64,000 bases of DNA from NCBI GenBank assembly GCA_950295325.1, contig OX485805.1, positions 54,708,758 through 54,772,757 of the forward strand, written 5' to 3'. The DNA is from Polytrichum commune (lineage: Eukaryota > Streptophyta > Polytrichopsida > Polytrichales > Polytrichaceae). A program made the position numbers and the translations under genes. The notes beneath the pieces are model-generated. The model made no database searches, was not told the DNA's origin, and worked only from the letters and a program-made list of their open reading frames with translations. Within the stretch, counting starts at the first letter, position 1; every line of letters begins with the position of its first letter. Shown here in pieces: positions 1 to 10,379 of the stretch.

Positions 1-710
1 CCATTAATTTCAAAGTGATCGCTGCCGTCGTAAGAATTTGGAGAGACCGGGAAGGCTGTGTCGCGGAGTGTGAAAGGTGAGACGCAGAGAAGACAGGAGT
101 CAAGAGGAAGAGAAGTTGTGTGTGGGAGTTGAACGCGCTTTTATCCCATATTGGTTGTGGTTCACTCCAAGGGCAGGTATAAAACCTATCTCATCACAGT
201 GGCTAATGTGTCCAGACGCTTCTCATGACACAAGACTGTCTACTGGTTACTGGTTATTGGTTACTAGACTCGTTACTTGTCTACTCAAACTGTCTACTTG
301 GCACTGGTGACTAGGTTGTCTACTTGAGACTCTGGTTCTGGACTCTAGACTCTTGGCACTTGACTCGATACTAGACTCGTGATACTGACTTAGGCCGATT
401 AAGACGCTTAAGACTCGTTCGCTTAGACTCGGTCCCCGTTACTCGTTACTAGACTTTTGGTAAATAAAACAAGATGATAATTTATTTTATGAACATTTAG
501 ACTCTTTATAAATTAAGTAACCCTCACAAGTGGTCACTAAGTATAGATGAGAAAGTGAATCCTAAGTTAATTGACTGTCAAAAGCATTTCGTAACCATTT
601 CAACCTATCAATTAATCTTATTATGACACACTAAAGTTACACCTAACACTTATTTGGTCTTCCCTGGGGTTTTTTGAGAGTATGAACCCAATCCTAAAAA
701 CCTAACTACA
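1..710 (+). mobile_element. 3' part of a 5' LTR (Ty3/Gypsy-type element)
   Basis: The stretch runs from the window edge to a terminal ACA at 708-710, directly before a primer-binding site. A TATAAAA box at 178-184 and an AATAAA signal near 464 fit the U3 promoter and R-region polyadenylation signal of an LTR. The left end (TG...) is not identifiable and may lie outside the window. The gag-like coding sequence downstream on the same strand supports the call. Confidence 0.7.
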
Positions 711-713
711 TTT

Positions 714-731
714 TGGCGCCGCTGCCAGGGA
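714..731 (+). other. Retrotransposon primer-binding site
   Basis: TGGCGCCGCTGCCAGGGA lies three bases after the LTR end. It closely matches the tRNA-complementary site (TGGCGCCGTTGCCGGGGA) common in plant Tat/Athila-type Ty3/Gypsy elements. It fixes the LTR end at 710 and the element's direction as plus. Confidence 0.75.
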
Positions 732-942
732 AGGCTACGGTCGTCAGAATTTAGTGATGAGATATTGATAGAGGTCACTAAATTAAAAACCTACAAAACA
801 AGCCAGATCATATTATGCACATATAGTGGTAATCACAATAAATTGAGAGCAAGTCTTAAGATTGTTCTTACAGTTTATTGACTTTTACCATGATAAAAGA
901 AAGCATAATAGACATGCGCTGAAAATTTGAAGGACAAATTTA

Positions 943-1933
943 ATGTGGCCCTGGGACCCTGAAGTAGAGGGTTCTTGGATGTGTATAGTTGGCCTTTTCA
1001 CCTTAATCGTGGAATTGAGTGATAAGGCCCAACCTGTTAAGAAAGCAGTCATAGAGACGCTAAATGCACGTTTTACTCATTCAATTTGGAGACCTAAGGA
1101 AACTAATCTACACAAATGGAGTAGATTTCCTAGAGAGAAGTTTCTAACACAAACGGTGTTTGCCCGATCCCCATTAGAAACTAGAATCAAAACCCTTCCA
1201 TTAGAAATACAACAAATTATTGTGACGAAAGTTTGGCAGAACCGAACCATCATTGAGGGTACTGAAAAGATAAAAGACTTTAGTAACTTTGTAGAACGAG
1301 ACTACCTTTTAAGTCAGTATCTTGAACACACGTTGTTAGCCTCTGGTGGAGAACAATTAGTGAAAGACACTCAGGATGCGGTAAAAAGAATAGAGAATGT
1401 GGCCTTGGGAAACTATCCCGCCAAAGTCAGAAAGTTCTGACGATTGGCTTTACCAAGGCTCACATTTATTTACCGCACTCTATCGTTTTTACAAAGCTTC
1501 TTTTTGGGGTGTAGGAATTCATATAGGACCAAATCACCCTATCTATCCTAAAGGGTTTAGAGATAATTTTCTTAAATTACCCAACCACCTCCAGTCAAAG
1601 ATCTTTGAAATAGTCTGGAATCATGGTGAAGGGTTTAACGAAATTATCATAAACAATGGGTACCCAAGGTTGAGGGTGGATCCTTGATTTATGTTTTTGG
1701 TTTACAGCCAACATAAAGACGAAAATTTTCCTGCCAACAAGTTTGGGTACGGTTGTTGGAACGGTGGAGCCTTCACTAAGAAAGAGGCACGTTTTTATTA
1801 TGGTCCTTTTGACCCTTATACAAGTGTGAATATCCCAGATTTCTCCGATTCGTCCTTCAAAGGCAAAGATTACATCAATTTTGAGAAATTATGCCTACAT
1901 GGAAGAAAACGGTATGTAAAATCATATAGATAA
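943..1933 (+). pseudogene. Broken pre-gag ORF of the retroelement
   Basis: Open reading begins at 943 and runs to about 1440. It continues in another frame from about 1397 to 1933, with an in-frame TGA at 1685-1687. The two pieces overlap at 1397-1440, so one frameshift and at least one stop separate what was probably one ORF of about 330 residues between primer-binding site and gag. I recognise no domain. The product is aromatic and basic, with no zinc knuckle. It could be a lineage-specific N-terminal Gag extension or an extra ORF. It is non-functional as read. Confidence 0.5.
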
Positions 1934-1947
1934 GTATAAAGGATCAA

Positions 1948-2613
1948 GTGAAACCATATGCATCTTCCATATTGGAACCTGCACATGCAAAGTCTCATGC
2001 ACAAACAGCTAGAGAGGATCGTGCTATAGCGAGAGACTATTGGAGGAAGAAAGCGGAGAGAAATAGGGGTTGGTTAAGATCCGTCATAAAATTACACCAA
2101 GAACAGACCGATAGTGAACCAAAGGAGGGAGATCACATTCCGGTTGAGGACGACACCTCAACAGGCATATTATCGCCTCTTAAACCCCAACAATTAAATT
2201 TTGGTTCAACTTCGGGAGAATCACAAAATCAATCAATACAACCCTCTCAAGTTTTATTAACTCCGCCACCACCACCACCATCTCCACCACCTCCGGTACC
2301 ACCGCCACTACTAATGGCGCAGCCAATACCACCTAATCCAAATCCTCGTATTACTAATGTAGTACACATTCCTTATTTTTTAGGACGCCCAGGTGCTGAT
2401 CCTGATACACATATTGCTAAATTTGAAGTAACATGTGCCGCGAATAGCATCCCTCCTGCTAAATTTCAAGAGGTCTTTGCCGCCTCTTTGCAGGAGGATG
2501 CCTTCGCATGGTATTTAAGGCAACCCACATTTGCGGATTGGAATGCATTGAAAAATGCCTTCCTAGATCATTTCCGACCCTTAGGTTTTGCTAGTAAACA
2601 CTATATTCGTTAA
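1948..2613 (+). CDS. gag: Retrotransposon Gag protein (partial)
   Basis: About 221 residues. A basic N-terminus is followed by a proline run near residue 110, then the retrotransposon gag fold: PYFLGRPGADPDTHIAKFE, a short helix-rich segment, then AFAWYLRQPTFADWNALKNA and FLDHFRPLG. The W-x-x-L...F...F-R pattern is the signature of plant Ty3/Gypsy capsid domains. The frame stops at 2611-2613, well before any zinc knuckle, protease or reverse transcriptase, and nothing recognisable follows, so this copy is truncated on its 3' side. The frame differs from the preceding pre-gag ORF. The first Met at 1948 may not be the true start. Confidence 0.75.
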   Translation: MKPYASSILEPAHAKSHAQTAREDRAIARDYWRKKAERNRGWLRSVIKLHQEQTDSEPKEGDHIPVEDDTSTGILSPLKPQQLNFGSTSGESQNQSIQPSQVLLTPPPPPPSPPPPVPPPLLMAQPIPPNPNPRITNVVHIPYFLGRPGADPDTHIAKFEVTCAANSIPPAKFQEVFAASLQEDAFAWYLRQPTFADWNALKNAFLDHFRPLGFASKHYIR

Positions 2614-2741
2614 ATTGAGACTTTTTGGGCATTTTGAGACATTCACATAAATAAGAACAAGGATAAATGGAACACATATTGGAGAAAGTTGTAAGATGCG
2701 AACACTTTGAAGCAGGTGTTTAGACCTAGAACCCCATAAAT

Positions 2742-3030
2742 AACTCATATTTGTGATGGTTTAGGGTGGGCAATCCAAATCTTAGACCACATTGAAGGGG
2801 AAACCTTAAAACATTCATATTATTGCACACAAAGTATTAGAGCTTGTATGAATATGGTTTAGGTAGGGCAATCCAAACCATAGATCATATTGAAGGGTAA
2901 ATATGTTAACCAATATAATATTGCATACAAAATATTCCAAACTCATATTTGTGATGGTTTAGGTAGGGCAATCCAAACCTTAGACCATATGGAAGGGGAA
3001 ATCATGTCTAACTTATATTATTGCAAAAAA
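2742..3030. repeat. Tandem repeat, three units of about 100 bp
   Basis: Three degenerate direct copies begin near 2742, 2850 and 2945. Each contains TTTAGGTAGGGCAATCCAAA-like sequence, then TTAGACCATATTGAAGGGGAAA, then a TATTATTGCA segment. It lies in the decayed 3' flank of gag. Open frames here are artefacts of the repeat. Confidence 0.6.
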
Positions 3031-3182
3031 AAAACATACAAAGTGTGGCATGTAAAATGCATAGCATGCTAACACCACACATCCATTGGATAGTGCGACC
3101 CAAAATGTTCTTGACTATGGCCCAAAACCCTACGCCTACTATGGCCTATCTAGCCTCGGAGACTACCTCTTTTTCTTTTGCT

Positions 3183-3968
3183 TCATTTTCTTTTGCTTTT
3201 TTTTTCTTTTGCCTCTTTTTCTTTTGCCTCTTTTTCTTTTGCTGCAGCTTCTTTTGCTCGCATTGCTTCAACATTCCTGAAAATCTCCGCCCCGCGACTA
3301 TAGCCATTCTTGGGGTGAACGCCATCAATAACACATTTTGGATTCCGTCGGCCGCCCGAATTATACGACGAAGAATTCGAATACGATGAAGTGGACTGTC
3401 TTGCATTTCTGGTCATGGAGTAGAAACGCTCCAACTCGATGGACACACTAGCCCGCATAGGTTTACGGGTGGGAGCAACCTGCAACGCGTCAATGCAAGG
3501 ACACATGTGTTAGTTTAGGGAGGAAAACCCAAACGTGTCACACATTCATTTTTTAAGTGCAAAATGATTGTAATGCGCGGATAACCATGTTTTTTTTTTG
3601 GGGGGGGGGGTTCACCTTGTCACCGGGGGCGTTCCCATCGGAGTTGGCGAGGAGGGGCAAGGCATCCCGCAAAGGAATAGGAAGGGTGCCACTCTTCGTA
3701 GGCCGAGCGTCCATCCGCAACCGTCGTTGAGGTGTAATATGGCCATCGGGTCGAGAGGGGACGTCCGGACGCATTTGCGATCTATGCCCTTCAGCGGCGA
3801 CGGGGACGCAGATCGCCGGAAGATTTGCTTGGGTGGGGGGCTATCAACGACGCCGGTGTCAAGAGGCTCCTTGGAGTAGTCCATGGTTGACGCGGCGTCG
3901 TAAACGGTCTCGTAGAAGAAGCTCCCCAAGTCTGACTCGCTGACGATGTCAATCGAGGGCTCCAAACG
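3183..3968 (-). pseudogene. Copy 1 of the Ser/Pro-rich ORF with basic coiled tail (downstream gene)
   Basis: This is the counterpart of 42118-43102. One exon runs from about 3968, after a CCAG acceptor, to about 3615. It encodes an acidic stretch and then VVDSPPPK and SASPSPL, which align with VVNSPPP and APSPSPL in copy 2. The last exon, 3479 to 3183 after a TTGCAG acceptor, encodes SSSYNSGGR, GYSRGAEIFRNVEA and a Lys/Glu/Ala-rich tail; copy 2 has TTSYNSGARP, GFSRGPEIFRAMEA and a shorter tail. There is no known domain. A Met start is not identifiable, so it may be a separate gene or alternative 3' exons of the upstream gene. A T9-G10 homopolymer (3589-3610) sits at the exon-intron boundary. 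Confidence 0.4.
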
Positions 3969-4077
3969 CTGGAGCCAAAATTGGAACAAAACAAAACCCA
4001 AGGAAAAGGGGGGAGATAGAACGCGTGAAAATCAAGATACATATGAAGCGTAAATTACACAAAATGGGCGGGCGCAT

Positions 4078-4102
4078 ACACACACACACACACACACACA
4101 CA
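4078..4102. repeat. (CA)n microsatellite
   Basis: Uninterrupted CA dinucleotides immediately 3' of the conserved HAD-exon stop codon of copy 1. Confidence 0.95.
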
Positions 4103-4111
4103 TGTACTGTC

Positions 4112-4958
4112 TCAAATGAGCTTGTTAAATTTCGCGTGAGATAACAACTCTCTGTACAAATGGTCTCGTGGATCCAAGTATCTCTCGCCTATCGGATTAT
4201 TCCTAACAAAATTGTTTACGGGTAGTCCGCTTCCCCAGAGCGCCTGGAGGTATTTACTAAGGTCTAACAAAAATCGGTCCCGGACCTTCTCGACCGTCCA
4301 CGTAGGGCACACTATGAAGTTGGCCGTCGGGTTCAACATGTTCTTTTGCGGCGCTGTCGTCCACCATGAGCGTGTTCTCACGGGTGGGGCGGACGTCGTA
4401 GGGGACGCCTATCAAGGACGGTCGCTGGTCCCAAAAAATGGGCTTCAAGACCTTGAGGTATTGGGGGGAAGCGGGGTTGTTTGGTTTTTTGACGACTTTG
4501 CCGTCCTGTGTGTACAATATTCTACAGGCTTCCTGTGCTAGGACCATGCAGGGGGGCTCGATGCCCTTGAAGATGAACTCCACGACGGCATCGGTGTTCT
4601 CGGCCTTCATGGAGCTCCACACAACCACCCACCATCGTTGTTGGGCGATCTGGAGGAAGGTCCGAAGCCACGGGCGGAGGTGAACTAGCTTGCTCTTTAT
4701 GAACGTGGGCGGCCCGTCGTAATTAGCGTCCTCGGGCTTGCAAAAGGGCACTGTGGGGGCCCTAGGGCAATGAACGCACTGCACGAGGACACCGTTCATG
4801 TCTAACACCAGGAATCGTTTCTTCGGCAGCGGGGGCGGGGCGGGTAAAACCGGGGGGGCCGCCGTGCTGCCCTCTGCGCTCCTTGGAGAAGAGCGTCGGG
4901 AAGCCGCTACGCTATGCTCCGAGCCTTGCGGATACGAGCGAGAGAAAACGGGGGCGAC
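4112..4958 (-). pseudogene. Copy 1 FCP1/NIF-like HAD phosphatase exon, frameshifted
   Basis: The open frame starts after a TAA at 4959-4961. It reads through a Pro/Ser-rich linker into KKRFLVLDMNGVL (HAD motif I), WVVVWSSMKAENT (motif II region) and NTLMVDDSA (the DD of motif IV). It then loses frame near 4343-4347. The other frame continues with QKNMLNPTANF, a segment ending NNPIGERYLDPRD, and FNKLI before the stop. Plant NLI-interacting-factor (FCP1/SCP-like) phosphatases share this order, including the NPFG-type motif. No Met lies between the upstream stop and the catalytic motif, so the exon must be entered by splicing. As read it is disabled by one apparent single-base insertion. Confidence 0.65.
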
Positions 4959-5392
4959 TTATGTCATGCTATGTCCAAACGAAGCATTAAGGAAACGAGT
5001 GTTCTTGGTGCAAACACAAAACCAATTGATTCATTTTGGAGGGGGGTGCAACAAGGGATACAAGAGAGACAAGAGCATACAAAATACATTCAAACACAAT
5101 ATACAAGTATATAGGAGTAAAAAATGGTGATTGTATTATATACAATGCTCTATGTACATTTTGATTGGGGGGAGCCGCGTTGAACAATGCGTTCAAACTA
5201 GCCTACTTCTACATCTAGAAAAATTTGAAGAGACGGGCTGCCGTGATGAAGACTTGGTCGCAAGCCGGGGTAGGTGGACGAACGAATGGTCGGGGGGATG
5301 TGGCGAAGGGCGCGAGTGCCGGGGGGGCGACGTGTGTGTGAATTTAGGGTAGCTAGGGGACACGACCAAGGCAAGAAGACAAAGACCCATGG

Positions 5393-5416
5393 AGTTTGGG
5401 TCGACCGACCCAAACT
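5393..5416. repeat. Family-1 palindrome in intron 3 of copy 1
   Basis: Arms AGTTTGGGTCG and CGACCCAAACT flank the central bases AC; symmetry is perfect over 24 bp. It lies 20 bases downstream (minus strand) of the conserved GAG/GTAATG donor of exon 3. Confidence 0.95.
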
Positions 5417-5696
5417 GAGTGGGGTCAGTGCATTACCTCGCCTTGGTCGTGCCTCGACGATGTTGAGGCCGGCATCGCGTGCGCTGCCCCACCTCTGTCA
5501 CCGCCGCCTCCGACGACGACGTCAGCCGCAACTTGCTCCTGCAAAGGCTGACTGTCAGGCCTTTGTCCCAACCCAACCTCCGCATGCGCATCATGCATTG
5601 GTTCATCGACTGGGTTAGGAGTAGAGGTATCACCAGGCCTTTGCGGGCCTTCAACATCTAACATGGGCTCGTCCACCGGGGTCTGGTCGGGGACGG

Positions 5697-5789
5697 GGTT
5701 TGGGTCGGCCGACCCAAACCCTGCTGCTTGGCGAGCGTCGCTCTGGGACGCTACAACGTCGGCACTGTTTGGGTCGGACGACCCAAACA
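5697..5789. repeat. Two family-1 palindromes inside the coding tail of copy 1
   Basis: Sites at 5697-5720 (centre GC, outer bases GG...CC) and 5766-5789 (centre GA, outer bases TG...CA). The outer base pairs differ between the sites but stay complementary. On the minus strand both read in frame, as GFGSADPN and MFGSSDPN, within the disordered tail of exon 3. Confidence 0.95.
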
Positions 5790-6978
5790 TGTGGGGGTCG
5801 TCCCGCTGGTGGTGTGGGGGCGAGAGGATGGGAGGCCGGAGCGGCGGGGGCGCCAACAAGCTGGACGCTCCGGGGACGCGCCAAAGGTTGGGGTCGTCCA
5901 CCTACTGGACGGGCGCGTAAGGACGGGCGTGCGGCTGCAGCAACTGTGCGAAGCTGAAAGAATGCTGCAGCGTGGGCCGCGGGGCGATATCCTGTGGCGG
6001 GAAGCCTGCGGGAATGAACTCGGGGGAGCCATCACCAATCCCTACGCCAGCATGCCCTGGATCACTTGCGTGATGAGCTCTGCTTGGGACGGAGTTTGGG
6101 CCATCGCCCTTTGCCGCTCCTGCTCCAACAGGAGAGCCCTCAACTCCGCGACTTCGTTGCGGACCGAGGGTTCCTCGGCAGCAGCCCTCTGCAGTCGCAC
6201 ACGCTGCTCCTCGTCTCGGAGCATTTTTGCGTTCGCCTCCTCCACGGTGAGGACCTCCGGTTTCACCCTCACATTCCCGGCGAACGCTCTGGGGGAGGCA
6301 GGATCAGACCTCAGCCTCTTGGCGAGTTCCATGTCATCCTCATCCTCGGAGCTTATTGCGATCGTCTCCTCCACCGCATAGTCGCCGTACAGTTTCTTCC
6401 CCTTCATCCTTCTCCGCTCCCTGAAGGTGGCCGTCGCGTCCCTCAAGTACATGTCCTTCGCGTCGTCCACCGTCAACGCGGGCACCAGCCTGCTCTGCGG
6501 CGTGGCAGCCCGCATGGCCTTCTTCCGCTGAGGGGCCTCGGATTCTTGAGTGAATCCTGTTGCCCCTTCCTCCACCTCCCCCTCCACTTTCTCTGCTTCC
6601 TCCTCCTCCTCCTCCTCCCCCTCCTCCTCAACCTCGCCACCTGCTTCCATCGACGGATTGCCCGGATGCAACCCGATGAGCGGCTCTGGCAATTGAACGG
6701 GGGCACGCATGGCGAATTCACCCGGGTTGATTCGCCTCGCCATATCCAAAGGATTCTCGCCCCCCTCGACTATCTCTTCAACGTAGGATCCGGGTATCCA
6801 GTCGAGGATGTCCATTTTCTTGGCCAGTGCCTTCTGGGTCCTGTAAAATTGAACATCGGCATCCTCCACATAGGAGTAGATGTTCAACCCAGACATCTGC
6901 ACAATCCAAATCAATATTATTAGTATCAACTAATGAAGAGTAAGGAAAAATGACATCCAAAACAAAATAAGAATAGTT

Positions 6979-7037
6979 AGTTTGGGTCGAGCGATCCAAA
7001 CTAGGGCAAACATAGTTTGGGTCGCTCGACCCAAACC
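6979..7037. repeat. Two family-1 palindromes in intron 2 of copy 1
   Basis: Sites 6979-7002 (centre AG, one mismatch: CGATCC in place of CGACCC) and 7014-7037 (centre CT). Both lie inside the 174-bp intron 6897-7070. Intron 2 of copy 2 has three palindromes of the other family at the equivalent place. Confidence 0.95.
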
Positions 7038-8463
7038 GTCCGTATAGGGCCTTCAGGGTTCTTTGCTTACCATGGCTGCAAAAATCGGTTTGGATCCCCC
7101 GAAAACGTTGAAGATGCAGTCCCCTCTCTTCGTGAGGGTCCTCATCATCCGCAGGTAGAACTCCATGCGCAGCTCATCCGCGGGATAGTTGGCGTACTTC
7201 GCCTCGTCATACAAGCTCCTGCTGGTACCCAACCCTTCTTGGACTTGGAAGAGTTTTTCCATCCTGGCTATAGGATGGTTGGGCACCTTAAGTAGATCAG
7301 CTTTGTACACGAAGTACAAGCACAACACGTTGACGATCTTCGTCTTCTTGTCTTTCAACGTGTTGTACGCCCCCTCCGCCGGTGCAGCAACGTAGTGAGA
7401 TTTCGAGACGGCATACTCCGGCTGTAATTTGCGCACGATCTCGTAAACCTACTCTGCCATCCTGTCCTCAACAATCCAAAACCAGACGTCGACCTCCCTG
7501 AATTTGGGGTTGGCGTAGTCCACGAACTTCGACAAGAAATGATCGTAAAAAGGGGTGCTCATAGTCCCCTCGAATGAGGCTCCAGGGATATTCCTGAAGT
7601 CTATCATTCCGAAGGGGAAGCGGTCCCCGGCTTTAGTCCTGATCGCCTTCCTGGACTCAGAGCCCGGCCAACCTTGGATCATGAGAGGCTCGACGGTGAC
7701 CATGTTGAATTGTGCATCGCCTTCGAAACTGACGATTTTCTTCTCCTTTATGAAGTTGGAGAAGGCCCGCGCTGAGTGTTCGGGAAGCACCCGGTTCCTC
7801 CCCCCCTTCACGAGCTTGGATCTGAGGAAGTCGTCTCCCGCCTCCCTCATGAGTGCCGCCATGGACGCACTGGTGAACTTATATTCGGCTTTGAAGGCCC
7901 TCCAGTGCGCCTCTTCGACCTCCCCGTCCACGATGAGCTTCTTCTCAGGCACCAGCTTGTGCAGCTCTTGGACGATGGTTGTCTTCTTCTTCCTGTTCTC
8001 CGTCCATTCCTTCATGGTGTAGCATGAAAGGACAAAGATCTTGGGTTTGGTGAAGACGATCTTAGGGTGGACCCAGCATCTCTTCGCCGTCGTCTCCACG
8101 TGTAGGATGTGGGACGCCGTTTTTCCCATCTCTGTCTCGGAAAGACCTTGAAGCGCTCTGAAGAACTCCCTCACCAGAGGCTTCATTTGCTTGAAGCGCG
8201 TAGTCTGGTTGAAGAGCATGCCGGTGTCGGGGTCCATAAGGTCCCCCGTCTCGTGTTTTTCAAAAACACTCCTCCATTTTCCCCACACGGAGTTGGACGC
8301 GGTGATCAAATATATTTCTCCTCTCAACTCGTTGTATTTTTTTTGCTTGTGGCTAGCATTGTCTATCGAGGAGAATTTATTGATCATCTGATATTTGAAG
8401 TCCTGCACACGTAGCCAACAATTCATGTTAGACAACACATAATGGAATAACAAATGTAACAGC

Positions 8464-8601
8464 AGTTTGGGTCGATCGACCCAAACTATAAACTTGGTAA
8501 AGATAACAAAGCCATGCAAGAGTTTGGGTCGACCGACCCAAACTATGAAATTGTTGAAGACAATAAAATAATGAAAGAGTTTGGGTCGGTCGACCCAAAC
8601 A
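8464..8601. repeat. Three family-1 palindromes in intron 1 of copy 1
   Basis: Sites 8464-8487 (centre AT), 8521-8544 (centre AC) and 8578-8601 (centre GT), spaced exactly 57 bp start to start. The last begins seven bases inside the intron from the GAG/GTGAGT donor. Sequence between the sites is not repeated, so this is not an ordinary tandem array. Confidence 0.95.
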
Positions 8602-9084
8602 TACTCACCTCCCATTTGGGGTTCTTATCTTTAGCATTCTTCCTTTTTCTGGGAGGCCTGCCATAAAACTCCCACACCTCCCTCGAGGCCATGATGTTTC
8701 TGATCCACGATGTCTGATAGGCCCTCTTTTTGTTCCCCATGTTGAAGAACCTGGAGATGTCGCTGAGGACCGTCTCGTTGTCCGACCAAACCACCAAAGC
8801 CTCCAAACTTTTAGTTTCTCCTTCTGGTTGTTCGGGTCGTTCCACTCGGTCATCAGCTGGATTTTTTTTTATGCCTCCACACTGTGCTGCCCGTCAATCA
8901 ACCAGAAGTCTCATTTGGAAATTGCCGGCCACATATCAGGCGTCGGCATTTTCTTCATCCCTTGTGGCATGACAACAATCGTCTGCCTGTCGTCCTTAAA
9001 CTGCCCGCCCAAGATTTGAGCGACCATCTAGTCGACGTAGGCGTCCTCCTTGGCTCGGACACATTTCTCGGGTGGCGCAAGGTG

Positions 9085-9771
9085 GCACTGATGATGAAGA
9101 TGAAACGAGCAATGGCAACTTCGAGGAGAAGGAAGACCACAAAAAGGAAAATGCAGCGGAAAATTTCTATGATGAAAAATTAATGTATTTAAACAACATG
9201 AACACAATGATGAAGATAAAGAGATTGAGGAATAGCCAACAATAATGAATAGAAAGAAGAAAGGAAAGTTCACTAGGAGGTGAGTAAAACAATCAAGCAA
9301 ATACATGAGGAAGAAGGTGGAGTTCTACCCACGCCAAAAGAAATTGCACCTTGGTACCTAGAAGAAGAAAAGAATGAGGCAGAGAAACCCAAGATTCAGA
9401 GCCCTGAGAAAGGGAGTGTCCCAACCAAGATCCAAGCAAGGGTAAACAAAATCCTAGAGAATGTAATGAACCACACAAGAGCAAACATTTTGATAGGGCA
9501 ACTGCTAGAGATAGCCCCTTATTGAAAAAAACAAATAATGGATGCACTTACCAGCCAAGAAGAAGAGTTGGATAAACCAACTCAAACATATCAAGTAACG
9601 ACAAAAAGATTTGACGAAGAAATGCTCATGATTTTGGTAGTTGTGAAAAATAGGCGTGTACCATACACATTAATTGATGGTAAATCAAGAGTAAACATCA
9701 TCACATAAAATAGTAAAGAGAAAGTCGGGACTCAAGAAGATAGATCCCACACCTTTCACGATAAAGATGGC
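9085..9771 (+). pseudogene. Ty3/Gypsy gag-protease fragment, left of a solo LTR
   Basis: Decayed plus-strand coding sequence. An acidic/Lys-rich linker ends with ANILIGQLLEIAPY. After a stop, a segment follows that reads VPYTLIDGKSRVNIIT, the aspartic-protease region, where plant Gypsy elements usually have a DGGSGVNII-type motif. Several stops interrupt it. It continues across the inserted LTR at 11759. The fragment adjoins truncated copy 1 at about 9080, so either it inserted there or a rearrangement joined them. Confidence 0.6.
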
Positions 9772-10115
9772 TGTGAGCCCAAATTGATACCTACATTGGT
9801 TTTTAACACTTGTAAAACATTACAAGTGGTGTTTTGGTGATTTATGATTATTTACAAAAATATAAAAAGAGTGAAGCTTGAAGAAAACTTAGTTTGAAGC
9901 ATTAGGCTTTTGTGGAGTGGATTTAAGTAGGAGAAGGACAAACATTGGTAAAGTGTGGTAGGTAGAAAGCCAAGGTTAGTTAAATGTTTGAATTAGGATC
10001 CTTGTTGATCATTTGAGGGAGGAAGGCTTAGGAGATAGGATTAGAGCTTACAAAGTAGGAGGAGATCTCGAGGGCTTATCGTGAGCCTTGAGGGTGCTCA
10101 CCCCCTCAAATTCAC

Positions 10116-10122
10116 TATATAA
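10116..10122 (+). promoter_or_regulatory. TATA box of the solo LTR
   Basis: TATATAA lies about 345 bp into the LTR, followed by a pyrimidine-rich stretch. The position fits a U3 core promoter. Confidence 0.5.
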
Positions 10123-10379
10123 TCCCTCATTCTTCCCTCACTCATCATTTCTTCCCTTCGTGCTCCAAGGCACCCCACGTGTTATAAGTGTGGGTGTGTT
10201 GGAAGCAAGATTGGAGCACATGTGTGTGCTTAGTTTTTAGTTGGAGAGCCAATGGTAGTTGGCCTTGAAGAGGGCTTGATCTCTTGTTAGAATTAGTTTT
10301 GATGTGAATAATTTTAAGATATTTTATGGCTTCAAGTTGTAGTACTTGAGTTCATATTTCTTGGGTATTTCTTGAGTAG

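Larger units (their letters stand above)
5437..9078 (-). pseudogene. Copy 1 ParB/DGQHR-like plus methyltransferase-like gene, 5'-truncated and decayed
   Basis: Exons mirror copy 2. Exon 1 remnant spans 9078-8609, exon 2 8402-7071 and exon 3 6896-5437, with GT-AG introns 8608-8403 and 7070-6897. Exon 1 keeps DRQTIVVMPQGM and WLIDGQHSVEA but has stops at 9028-9030, 8911-8913 and 8869-8871 and a frameshift near 8805. Exon 2 keeps FGMIDFRNIPG and FNVFGGSKPIFAAM (methyltransferase motif I-like), with one TAG at 7449-7451. Exon 3 begins MSGLNIYSYVEDADVQFY, then has an acidic run of Glu and a coiled segment. It breaks near 6043, with another TAG near 5903. Homology to copy 2 ends abruptly at about 9078, where Gypsy sequence begins, so the N-terminal half of exon 1 is lost. 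It is a pseudogene unless edited. Confidence 0.7.

Noticed and set aside
3094..3107. TGCGACCCAAAA, a half-site of family 1
   Set aside because: No opposing arm; could be a remnant of a lost palindrome or chance.
3146..3406. Lys/Glu-rich minus-strand frame and Phe/Leu-rich plus-strand frame
   Set aside because: Only the 3183-3479 minus-strand frame matches copy 2. The others are shadows of a CTTTTTCTTTTGC repeat.
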